A DNA stretch of 5,709 nt from Lachnospiraceae bacterium UBA7205 (GCA_002490665.1 DKUL01000047.1:1-5709); one strand, 5' to 3'. Counted from the stretch's first letter, positions 1-5,620 are shown. Notes: generated from the sequence alone by a model not told the origin. Numbers and translations: made by a program.

Positions 1-42
1 GGGCTTGGGACGTGTTAAGATGAGACATTAGCGTTATTGATG

Positions 43-71
43 TTGCGATATTGCACACAATATGATATACT
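43..71 (+). promoter_or_regulatory. Promoter of the holin-like toxin transcript
   Basis: A -35 box TTGCGA (43-48) and a -10 box TATACT (66-71) are separated by 17 bases. TGA directly before the -10 gives an extended -10 (TG-A-TATACT). The expected transcription start is near 78, leaving a leader of about 75 bases before the first ATG at 153 and about 104 before the toxin ATG at 182. The spacer contains an inverted repeat, ATATTG (48-53) and CAATAT (58-63), and CAATAT occurs again at 81-86; this could bind a regulator but may be chance in AT-rich DNA. Confidence 0.6.
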
Positions 72-127
72 TCCAAAGGGCAATATCATAACGGTGGACG
101 GCTGCCTGCTCGCTGGACTATAGTTCC

Positions 128-150
128 AAGAACTCCCGAAAGGAGGTCTT
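128..150 (+). promoter_or_regulatory. Hairpin enclosing the strong Shine-Dalgarno of the toxin leader
   Basis: Bases 128-136 (AAGAACTCC) pair with 142-150 (GGAGGTCTT) through eight Watson-Crick pairs and one A-G mismatch, closing a five-base loop CGAAA. The 3' arm contains the AGGAGGT ribosome binding site (141-147), placed five bases before ATG 153. The fold would therefore hide the site from the ribosome. Burial of the ribosome binding site in toxin mRNA is known from other type I toxin-antitoxin systems; its function here is inferred. Confidence 0.55.
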
Positions 151-152
151 AT

Positions 153-191
153 ATGGGAAATATACGAAAGGAAAAGGCTTTATGTACATAA
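153..191 (+). CDS. Short leader ORF overlapping the toxin start
   Basis: ATG at 153 has the best ribosome binding site in the region (AGGAGGT at 141-147, spacing 5) but encodes only 12 residues (MGNIRKEKALCT) before TAA at 189-191. The stop overlaps the toxin ORF, whose ATG is at 182 in another frame. The arrangement suggests translational coupling: ribosomes finishing the leader could restart at 182. It could also be a one-base frame difference from relatives in which a longer N-terminus is fused to the toxin. The peptide itself is basic and matches nothing I recognise. Confidence 0.35.
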   Translation: MGNIRKEKALCT

Positions 192-262
192 CCCTGTCTG
201 AACTGATTCAGATTGGTATCTTTTTGGTAGGCTTTGCAGCCGTGCTGAAAAGTAAAAAATGA
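182..262 (+). CDS. Putative holin-like toxin (type I toxin, small membrane peptide)
   Basis: This is a 26-residue peptide beginning MYITLSELIQIGIFLV, with one hydrophobic membrane segment (about residues 9-22) and a basic tail of three lysines. That shape, and the opening 'YxTLSELIQIGIF', fits the short 'putative holin-like toxin' family of Firmicutes (Hol_Tox), related in type to TxpA and BsrE, which disturb the cell membrane when over-made. The weak purine-rich stretch AGGAAAAGG (about 169-177) lies just upstream, while the strong site at 141-147 serves a short overlapping leader ORF, so initiation may be coupled. A bidirectional terminator follows five bases after the stop, and a minus-strand promoter faces the gene from 362-390, as expected for a toxin held down by a convergent antisense RNA. 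The peptide is near the short end for the family. Recognition rests on pattern and context, not on a search. Confidence 0.7.
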   Translation: MYITLSELIQIGIFLVGFAAVLKSKK

Positions 263-266
263 GCAT

Positions 267-306
267 AAAAATAACCGCCCGGCCTGCAAACTTGGCGGTT
301 ATTTTT
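267..306. terminator. Bidirectional Rho-independent terminator between toxin and antisense RNA
   Basis: A perfect 13-base inverted repeat, AAAAATAACCGCC (267-279) and GGCGGTTATTTTT (294-306), has a 14-base loop. Each arm ends in a run of A or T, so a U-tract follows the GC-rich stem core in either direction. It would end the toxin mRNA on the plus strand and the antisense RNA on the minus strand. Confidence 0.9.
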
Positions 307-355
307 ATAAGTAACCCATAAACTACAGGCAACCGTTCATCGGTATTGCCTTTTC
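267..355 (-). ncRNA. Predicted antisense antitoxin RNA
   Basis: A minus-strand promoter at 362-390 should start transcription near 355, and the bidirectional terminator ends it near 267, giving an RNA of about 90 bases. It is complementary to the 3' untranslated region of the toxin mRNA, the layout of convergent Firmicutes pairs such as txpA/RatA. Its 5' part contains a hairpin formed by GGCAACCG (328-335) and CGGTATTGCC (341-350), with a two-base bulge and a five-base loop. On the plus strand the same hairpin is followed by TTTT (351-354) and could act as a second, back-up terminator for toxin mRNA, which would lengthen the overlap between the two RNAs. Confidence 0.55.
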
Positions 356-361
356 AAGTAC

Positions 362-390
362 AATATAACATAAAAATATACAGAAATCAA
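362..390 (-). promoter_or_regulatory. Promoter of the antisense RNA
   Basis: Read on the minus strand, TTGATT (390-385) and TATATT (367-362) are spaced by exactly 17 bases. Both are close to the housekeeping consensus, and the -10 side points toward the toxin gene. A strong, constitutive antisense promoter opposite a toxin is typical of type I systems. Confidence 0.6.
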
Positions 391-403
391 TTCATTTATT
401 TTG

Positions 404-428
404 GGGAAGGAGTCAACCTTCCTTTTTT
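404..428 (+). terminator. Orphan Rho-independent terminator
   Basis: GGAAGG (405-410) and CCTTCC (417-422) form a six-pair stem with a six-base loop, extendable by a G-T wobble, followed by six T residues (423-428). It points forward, yet no complete plus-strand gene ends just before it. It may stop read-through from the toxin transcript, or be left from a lost gene. Confidence 0.55.
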
Positions 429-526
429 ATTTCAGCAATTAGTCCGTCTATGGTTTCATTAATGTAAGTGGTGAGGGAAGATGGAGGGAATAAGAAGCAG
501 GAAACGGCACGAAAACTATTTAGAAA
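413..526 (-). pseudogene. Possible C-terminal gene remnant on the minus strand
   Basis: A 37-codon open stretch without any start codon runs on the minus strand from a TAA at 529-527 down to TGA at 415-413. Its last 20 residues or so read like a real protein end, with the helix-like string YINETIDGLIAEIKKEG. I do not recognise the family. A start codon is missing and an in-frame stop lies directly upstream, so it cannot be an intact gene; it could be a decayed remnant or chance. Apart from this, the orphan terminator before it and the promoter/operator after it, I see nothing in the stretch between the antisense promoter and base 697. Confidence 0.2.
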
Positions 527-558
527 TTATTATAAGATTAAATTTTGTCGTTTATGGC

Positions 559-587
559 TTGACAAATAAATAAGACTGTAGTAGTCT
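559..587 (+). promoter_or_regulatory. Promoter of the BlaI-type repressor/M56 peptidase operon
   Basis: A consensus -35 box TTGACA (559-564) is followed after 17 bases by TAGTCT (582-587), a weak but correctly placed -10. Transcription would start near 594, leaving a leader of about 100 bases before the repressor ATG. The -10 and the start point lie inside the large inverted repeat 570-613, so a bound repressor would block RNA polymerase directly. Confidence 0.65.
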
Positions 588-613
588 GAAAACAGATACT
601 ACTACAGTCTTAT
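570..613. promoter_or_regulatory. Likely BlaI-type operator: long inverted repeat
   Basis: ATAAGACTGTAGTAGT (570-585) and its exact reverse complement (598-613) are separated by 12 bases; an inner CTG/CAG pair (586-588 and 593-595) lengthens the symmetry. Each arm carries the TGTAGTA/TACTACA word, similar to the TGTA/TACA half-sites of the BlaI/MecI/CopY family. The left arm also has its own small symmetry, AGACT (573-577) and AGTCT (583-587). Arm centres are about two helical turns apart, which would fit two cooperating repressor dimers. The repeat overlaps the -10 and start point of the promoter just upstream of the repressor gene, which supports autoregulation. Confidence 0.7.
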
Positions 614-697
614 CTGAGCCAGGCATTTTGGATGCAAGGGTGTCTGGATGTGATGGGCAGAAAGTAGGCGTTAAAAAATTTTAAGGAGAACAACGAC

Positions 698-1060
698 ATG
701 ACAAAACTTTTTGATTCCGAACTAAAGGTGATGAATGTCCTCTGGAAAGAGGGTGACGTGCCTGCGAAGCGGGTGGCGGATGTGCTGAATAAGGAGCTTG
801 GATGGAATAAGAATACGACCTACACATTGATTAAGCGCTGTATAAAAAAGAGCGCAATCGAGCGGAGCGAACCGAATTTCATGTGCCATGCGCTGATTTC
901 GCAGGAGGAAGTGCAGGAGGCAGAGACGAATGAGCTGATTGACAAGGTTTATGACGGTTCAGCCGACAAGCTGTTTGCCGCGCTCCTTGGCAGGAAAAAG
1001 CTGACAGCCGGGCAGATTGAACGGCTGCGGCAGATTGTTGAGGAGGAAGACGACAGATAG
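698..1060 (+). CDS. blaI: BlaI/MecI/CopY-family transcriptional repressor
   Basis: This 120-residue protein has the usual size for the family (about 120-130). Residues about 1-70 form a winged helix; the recognition helix lies in the segment WNKNTTYTLIKRCIKK (36-51), which matches the DKTIRTLITRLxKK position of staphylococcal BlaI. Residues about 71-120 form the helical dimerisation part, ending in the family-like LTAGQIERLRQIVEE. Cleavage in S. aureus BlaI occurs at Asn101-Phe102; by eye alignment the equivalent here is about Ala95-Leu96, so the exact bond is not conserved. AAGGAG at 683-688 sits nine bases before the ATG. The M56 peptidase gene follows after 48 bases, in the arrangement of blaI-blaR1 or mecI-mecR1 pairs, and a large inverted repeat overlaps the promoter, indicating self-repression. 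The class is clear; the regulated genes beyond its own operon are unknown, and no beta-lactamase gene is present here. Confidence 0.93.
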   Translation: MTKLFDSELKVMNVLWKEGDVPAKRVADVLNKELGWNKNTTYTLIKRCIKKSAIERSEPNFMCHALISQEEVQEAETNELIDKVYDGSADKLFAALLGRKKLTAGQIERLRQIVEEEDDR

Positions 1061-1108
1061 GGAGCGTTTGCGGCATGACGTTTCAAAATTGCCGGGAGGA
1101 GGGGAAAG

Positions 1109-3895
1109 ATGAGTATAGTACAGATGAGTTTTTCCGGTGCGGTTCTGATTCTGGCGGTCGTGGTTCTGCGTGCGCTGGCAATGAACCGGCTGCCAAAGGA
1201 TACATTCCTGATCTTGTGGGGGATTGTGCTGCTCCGGCTGCTGGTGCCGTTTTCTGTTCCATCGCAGCTTAGTGTCTATTCCTGGGTGGAACAAAAAACG
1301 GGGTGGGAGCTGCGTGCAGGAACGGATTCAGCCATGGGAAATCGCTCAGCGCTGAAAAGCATTGTGAATCAGAATACAAGTCCTGTAAATTACACCGATG
1401 TCATAAATGATGAAAATAAAAAACATGCACCCGAAAATAATACAGCTAAGCACAGCAGCATAAATGCAAATCAGCCGCCAAAATATGACATTAATGTCAC
1501 AAATAATACAACCCAGAGCCCAAGCCTTGGAAATGACATGAGTGTCATGTATTCGGCAATTGCGGCAAGGCTGACTGCATTTTATGTGAATATTGTCCCG
1601 ATATGTTCTGTTGTCTGGTGTGTTGGGATGTTTGCCTATATGATATATTTTATCGCTGCCTATCTGCGCTGCCGCATTGAGTTTCAGACCTCATTTCCGG
1701 TGGAAAATCCATATGCACGGCACTGGCTTGAAAAACACCGCCGCCGTCTGGTCACCATCCGGCAGTCCGACAGGATTTCCACGCCGCTGACCTATGGCAT
1801 CTGGCGCCCGGTAATTCTGATGCCGAAAGATACCGACTGGGAAAATACGCAGCAGCTGCAGTATGTCCTGATGCATGAGTACGTCCACATCTGCCGCTTC
1901 GACGCGCTGACAAAGCTTGTCTGTGTTCTGGCACTCTGTATCCACTGGTTTAATCCAATGGTGTGGATAATGTATGTACTTTTGAACCAGGATGTGGAAA
2001 TCTCCTGTGACGAACATGTTGTGCGCCGTTTTGGCGTGGCAACCAGGTCGTCGTATGCAAAGATGCTGATTCAGATGGAGGCAAGGCGCAGCAACGTGGT
2101 GGATTTTTTGCCGCTTGGAAGCGGACTGTTACTGAAAATAGGAAAGAATGCGATGGAGGAGAGGATTATGGCAATTATGAAAATGAAAAAGAAATCAGTC
2201 CCGGCGGTGGCGCTGGCAGCAGTACTGGTTATCAGCGTGACTGCGGTCTTTGTCACCTCTGCGGCAGAACAGACGAAAAGGACAAATACAGGTGTAGTTT
2301 CCGGCGCAGATTTTACAGATGGAGAGTGGCAGAAGCTGCTTGCCCTGCAATTGGATGGGTATGAGAATATGAGCATTTCCGACTATCAGGAGAAGGTGTG
2401 GGCGCTGACTGACACAGAGGAATACAGGGAGCTGCTGGAGCGTTTTTCCCAGGACGAAATACTGTATGCGATATATGAGGGAGAAAGGACGGCTGATCAG
2501 AATACAAAGGAGATGCTCTCATTTTTTTACAATATTTATGAACCGCTGACAGGTGAGAAATGGCGTACAAGGGATTTTGGCGGATATGCGGCGACAGATT
2601 ATTCCGGCGCATCGGACAATGCAGGCATGGAATATACGGTGACACTCACAGTTCTGGATGCGGATGCGCTGACAGTCGGGGAGTACGACGACGCACGCCG
2701 GAACGTGATGGGCATGTTAAACGGTTTCTTTCAGGAAAGACAGGGCGAACTGCTGGTGACAGAACTGCGCGACGAGGAGCTTATGCAGATGCTGATTGAC
2801 GAGGAGATTGTCAATATCAAGGCGACATATGGAGACAGGCGGCTTCGGATTGCGGTCTCGTATTTTTATACCCCATTAGGGGAAGTGCCTGCTGAGGAGA
2901 TGGATGACTGGATGCAGGAGTCCGCGGCCGAGTGGGAGAATATGGTAAAGCCCTACGTGCCGTTTGGGCTGACATACCAATATGACTGGGATACAGATGA
3001 GTACAGAATGTATTTTAATGGGAAAGAAGTCCGAGCAATTTATGATACCGTGCAAAATTTATTTATCTCCACACATATCGGTATCGGAGAGGGCATCTAC
3101 GCCGATGACGCGGTGGACCTTTACGTTGAGTATGACGGCAGGAAAGTTACTGGTCTGCGGGAGGCTACACCACAGGAGATGGAGGAAGCGACAAAAAAAC
3201 GCCGCGCCGTGACAGAGGCATATCAAAACGGACAGGGAAAATATTTTGACAGTCTCCGGGAAGATGTGCCTGCCACAGAGGAGGACTACCAGAGTCTCTT
3301 CTCGCTGAAAACGCCGGATTACCGCGCTAAGTCGATTGCGGATTTTAATGGGAAGTTTCTGGAATGGACGAATCAGAATTTTGAGCGGAAGGAGCGGATT
3401 GCCGTTGACAATATGTATGCGGATTACCGTGTTTTGCTGACTGAAGAGGAGAAGAGATTTGCGGCAATGACAGTACATCTGTCAACACTGGAGAACGCAG
3501 CGTACGTCAGGAGTATTCAGAAAAGTGAACCGGAACGCGACGTTGTCGAGGATGTCTTTTTGCGTGACAAGGAGGCATTTGACCAGGGCAGCAATCGCAG
3601 TGCATGGTGCACCTTGTACTATGCCTTTTCCTATCATATTTCCGACAAGGAAACGGTCAGTGTTGGTGAACGCGACCGCTGTGTTGGCGGAATGATGGAC
3701 GCGGTTTTAGGGTTTTGGGAATCATCACCGGTTGACTATCTGGTAGCAATGACGGACGAGGAGATGCGGGGAAAACTTCATGAGATTGCAGGAAAGTTCA
3801 GCAGCGATGACATTGCCATCACGATTCTTGATGACCAGTTTTCATTTGAGCGCATGGATGAGCGTGAGCCATATAGGGCAGCAGAAGAAAACTGA
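1109..3895 (+). CDS. M56 (BlaR1/MecR1-type) membrane metallopeptidase with unfamiliar, duplicated extracellular region
   Basis: This 928-residue membrane protein has the BlaR1 plan: TM1 about 7-24, TM2 about 33-50, an outer loop about 52-155, TM3 about 158-186, a cytoplasmic zinc-protease domain, and TM4 about 364-386. The protease shows the family block PLTYGIWRPVILMP (226-239), the zinc motif HEYVH (His256, Glu257, His260), IHWFNPMVW (278-286), and EISCDE (297-302), where Glu297 is the likely third zinc ligand. The portion outside the cell (about 388-928) is far longer than the roughly 250-residue penicillin-binding sensor of BlaR1, and I see no convincing SxxK/SxN/KTG set in it. It contains a diverged repeat (407-588 and 727-913). 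The outer loop has an Asn-rich, AT-rich insert (about 85-145). By family knowledge it should sense an external signal and relieve BlaI-type repression. GGAGG (1095-1099) lies nine bases before ATG 1109. The ligand is unknown. Confidence 0.92.
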   Translation: MSIVQMSFSGAVLILAVVVLRALAMNRLPKDTFLILWGIVLLRLLVPFSVPSQLSVYSWVEQKTGWELRAGTDSAMGNRSALKSIVNQNTSPVNYTDVINDENKKHAPENNTAKHSSINANQPPKYDINVTNNTTQSPSLGNDMSVMYSAIAARLTAFYVNIVPICSVVWCVGMFAYMIYFIAAYLRCRIEFQTSFPVENPYARHWLEKHRRRLVTIRQSDRISTPLTYGIWRPVILMPKDTDWENTQQLQYVLMHEYVHICRFDALTKLVCVLALCIHWFNPMVWIMYVLLNQDVEISCDEHVVRRFGVATRSSYAKMLIQMEARRSNVVDFLPLGSGLLLKIGKNAMEERIMAIMKMKKKSVPAVALAAVLVISVTAVFVTSAAEQTKRTNTGVVSGADFTDGEWQKLLALQLDGYENMSISDYQEKVWALTDTEEYRELLERFSQDEILYAIYEGERTADQNTKEMLSFFYNIYEPLTGEKWRTRDFGGYAATDYSGASDNAGMEYTVTLTVLDADALTVGEYDDARRNVMGMLNGFFQERQGELLVTELRDEELMQMLIDEEIVNIKATYGDRRLRIAVSYFYTPLGEVPAEEMDDWMQESAAEWENMVKPYVPFGLTYQYDWDTDEYRMYFNGKEVRAIYDTVQNLFISTHIGIGEGIYADDAVDLYVEYDGRKVTGLREATPQEMEEATKKRRAVTEAYQNGQGKYFDSLREDVPATEEDYQSLFSLKTPDYRAKSIADFNGKFLEWTNQNFERKERIAVDNMYADYRVLLTEEEKRFAAMTVHLSTLENAAYVRSIQKSEPERDVVEDVFLRDKEAFDQGSNRSAWCTLYYAFSYHISDKETVSVGERDRCVGGMMDAVLGFWESSPVDYLVAMTDEEMRGKLHEIAGKFSSDDIAITILDDQFSFERMDEREPYRAAEEN
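2327..2872 (+). repeat. Copy 1 of a diverged extracellular module in the M56 protein
   Basis: This covers residues 407-588. It opens with WQKLLALQLDGYENMSISDY and closes with TVGEYDDAR near 522, an acidic ELRDEELMQ segment, and a beta-like end RIAVSYFY. These landmarks recur in the same order in the second copy. Eye alignment of the first 24 residues gives eight identities without gaps. Confidence 0.5.
3287..3847 (+). repeat. Copy 2 of the diverged extracellular module
   Basis: This covers residues 727-913. It opens with YQSLFSLKTPDYRAKSIADF, then has SVGERD at 851-856 (matching TVGEYD at 522), MTDEEMRGKL at 881 (matching ELRDEELMQML) and IAITILDDQFSF at the end (matching RIAVSYFY). The two copies are separated by a different segment (about 589-726) containing KMYF-like YRMYFNGKEVRAIYD. 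The similarity is old and only at protein level. Confidence 0.5.
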
Positions 3896-3904
3896 ATCAA
3901 GTGA

Positions 3905-3933
3905 CAGGAAGGAGGTATCATGCCTCCTTCCTG
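3905..3933. terminator. Strong hairpin between convergent genes
   Basis: CAGGAAGGAGG (3905-3915) and CCTCCTTCCTG (3923-3933) form a perfect 11-pair stem with a seven-base loop. It starts nine bases after the M56 stop and lies 12 bases before the end of the converging DUF2461 gene. Neither side has a clear run of T, so it is an imperfect intrinsic terminator, but its position suggests that it ends or protects both transcripts. Confidence 0.6.
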
Positions 3934-3945
3934 CTGTAGTATTTG

Positions 3946-4629
3946 TTACCTTGACGGCATCTGGAATCCTGCAAGCGCCCTGTTCAGAAAGTCGTTAAAG
4001 GGTTTCATAATTTGGAAAAGCTCTGCCGCCTTTGTGACAAAAAGCGCTGCATTCTGTAACGTTTCGTCTTTTATCGGATATTCCAGATACCAGCTTTTAT
4101 GTTTCAAATATTCTGCAAGAGGATGGTCCTTGTCGTATCCGGCAGGGACATTTTTTAATGCCGTTCCCTGTACAGTGAAATATTTTTTAAACGCCGGTTC
4201 ATGGATGATTTGTTCCCATTCCTGGCTGTGCCCGACAATATAATTGCGCATCATTGTTGTTGCGTCCTTAAACATATCCGCAAACAAGCCGCCACCCAGA
4301 AATGACTGATTGCCTGGTTTTATCATAAGATAATAGCCGACAGGGACAGGCAGCTTCCCTTCTGCGGAAATATGGGCACGGAAGGCGGGATTATAAGGCG
4401 ATTTGTCATGGCTGAAACGAGTATCCCTGACGAGCTTGAATGTAAGGTCCTTTGGATTGTGACCCAGTATGCTGCTGTCAAATTTTCCGATTTCCAGCAT
4501 CAGCGACTGCAATAAATTTTCAAATTCTGTGGTTGCCATTTTCAGGCTGTCCTTGTTGGCATGGTACCATTCGCGGTTGTTGTTCATGCCCAAGGCTGTC
4601 AAGTAATCTATCATGCACTGTGTATTCAT
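3946..4629 (-). CDS. DUF2461 domain-containing protein
   Basis: This 227-residue soluble protein covers the full length of the DUF2461 (TIGR02453) family. Its landmarks are NNNREWYHANKD (16-27), corresponding to the family's NNxREWF start, the block VRDTRFSHDKSPYNPAFR (67-84) with Arg68, Arg71, Asp75 and Lys76, the glycine-rich GYYLMIKPG...FLGGGLF (98-116), and LKHKSWYLEYP (175-185). The biochemical function of the family is unknown, and the conserved polar block suggests a binding or catalytic site without saying which. AAGGAG (minus strand, 4645-4640) lies ten bases before the start codon and overlaps the TAA of the upstream sigma factor gene. With only 15 bases between the two genes, they are almost certainly one operon and probably translationally coupled. 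No membrane segment or signal peptide is seen. Confidence 0.88.
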   Translation of the reverse strand: MNTQCMIDYLTALGMNNNREWYHANKDSLKMATTEFENLLQSLMLEIGKFDSSILGHNPKDLTFKLVRDTRFSHDKSPYNPAFRAHISAEGKLPVPVGYYLMIKPGNQSFLGGGLFADMFKDATTMMRNYIVGHSQEWEQIIHEPAFKKYFTVQGTALKNVPAGYDKDHPLAEYLKHKSWYLEYPIKDETLQNAALFVTKAAELFQIMKPFNDFLNRALAGFQMPSR

Positions 4630-4644
4630 ATGTATTTTTCTCCT

Positions 4645-5520
4645 TTACGCGTTCTGGATAATGGAAAACTGCGTGGAATCCAAAAATTTCTGTATCAGCT
4701 GCCGGGTGCGCTCGGGCGACTGGTAGGGCTTGCAAAATGAGAAGTCCTGTGATAAATCGTCGATATCTTCCATGGCATTTTTCACATCCATCATGGTCTG
4801 CAGGGGGATTTCCGTGGCTGTCATATAGTCAAGCTGCAACGGATTGATTCTATGGCTCTGGATTGCATAATTGACTCTTTCCCTGCACCTGCATCTGCCG
4901 TTTCCATATTCCCCGCAATACTGCCCGAGAAAGTCCGCCATTTTTTTGCGGATCCTACAGAGGCGCTGGCGGTATGCTTCCGGCGTCATTTCCAGAATAT
5001 CTGCCGCGATGCGGCTGTCAATCTGAAACATGGTACCCAGTATGAAGATGCATCTGCTCTCCACATCAAGGCATTGCAGCATCACATTGGTACAGGACAG
5101 CTTCAGCTCTTCTGCCAGAATATTCCTTTCCACATTTTGCGTTAAATCGGGCACATCCTGTATTTTTGCATGTTCAATGTCATTTCCATAAAATTCAAAA
5201 TTCAGCGGATGGCGGGCAAACATATGCTTTTTATAATTTTTCAGATGATTTACCGCAATGCGGAACACCCAAGTTGTAAAGGCGCTGTCGCCCCTGAAAG
5301 AGGACAGGTGCGTAATCATTTTCAGCAGAATGTCCTGTGTGGCATCCTCCGCGTCGGCAAATGTGCCAAGCATGCGCAGGGATAAATTAAATACAATGTC
5401 CTGTACGCTGGCAACGAGCGTTTCAAGGGCTTTTTTGTCGCCTGCTGTGGCGTTTTCGACGAGAGCCTGTAGTTCCTGATTTGTTTTTTGGTTCCTGTTC
5501 GGATTCATATTGTTGTTCAT
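4645..5520 (-). CDS. ECF-type sigma-70 family RNA polymerase sigma factor with Cys-containing C-terminal extension
   Basis: This 291-residue protein is longer than a typical ECF sigma factor (about 160-200). Region 2 spans about residues 41-99, with DAEDATQDILLKM (56-68) in region 2.2 and SAFTTWVFRIAVNHLKNYKK (79-98) in regions 2.3-2.4, which recognise and melt the -10. Region 4 spans about 146-198, with the helix-turn-helix IAADILEMTPEAYRQRLCRIRKK binding the -35 (part of it at 171-190). An extension of about 90 residues follows, beginning with C-x7-C-x-C (Cys202, Cys210, Cys212), which could bind a metal or respond to redox state. Start choice: AGGAGGT (minus strand, 5535-5529) lies eight bases before this ATG, better than for the Met at residue 5. 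No anti-sigma factor gene is adjacent; DUF2461 follows in the same operon. The target promoters are unknown. Confidence 0.88.
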   Translation of the reverse strand: MNNNMNPNRNQKTNQELQALVENATAGDKKALETLVASVQDIVFNLSLRMLGTFADAEDATQDILLKMITHLSSFRGDSAFTTWVFRIAVNHLKNYKKHMFARHPLNFEFYGNDIEHAKIQDVPDLTQNVERNILAEELKLSCTNVMLQCLDVESRCIFILGTMFQIDSRIAADILEMTPEAYRQRLCRIRKKMADFLGQYCGEYGNGRCRCRERVNYAIQSHRINPLQLDYMTATEIPLQTMMDVKNAMEDIDDLSQDFSFCKPYQSPERTRQLIQKFLDSTQFSIIQNA

Positions 5521-5620
5521 AAATTTTTACCTCCTATATCATTAGACAACGCTGCTTTGTCCGTGTGACATATTTTTTATGTGCAGTCCCATGCAGAGGA
5601 AATATGCCGATAAATATACG

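Noticed and set aside
1..90. Minus-strand 24-codon ORF beginning MILPFG over the toxin promoter
   Set aside because: It has no convincing ribosome binding site and lies across a good plus-strand promoter; most likely chance.
481..573. Plus-strand 30-codon ORF starting MEGIRSRKRHENYLEIII
   Set aside because: It has only a weak ribosome binding site and its last codons are made by the TTGACA promoter region of the repressor operon, so the protein-like end may simply reflect promoter conservation. It also overlaps the minus-strand remnant. Not called as a gene, though conservation at protein level in relatives would revive it.
959..1294. Minus-strand open frames opposite the end of blaI and the start of the M56 gene
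   Set aside because: They lack ribosome binding sites, are rich in Pro, Gln and His as expected of shadow frames, and overlap two well-supported genes.
2313..3478. Several minus- and plus-frame ORFs of 76-139 codons inside the M56 gene
   Set aside because: All lie fully within a continuous, family-recognisable coding frame and show no motif or ribosome binding site of their own.
4852..5479. Plus-strand ORFs opposite the sigma factor gene
   Set aside because: They are antisense shadows of a clear sigma factor coding frame with an ideal ribosome binding site on the minus strand.
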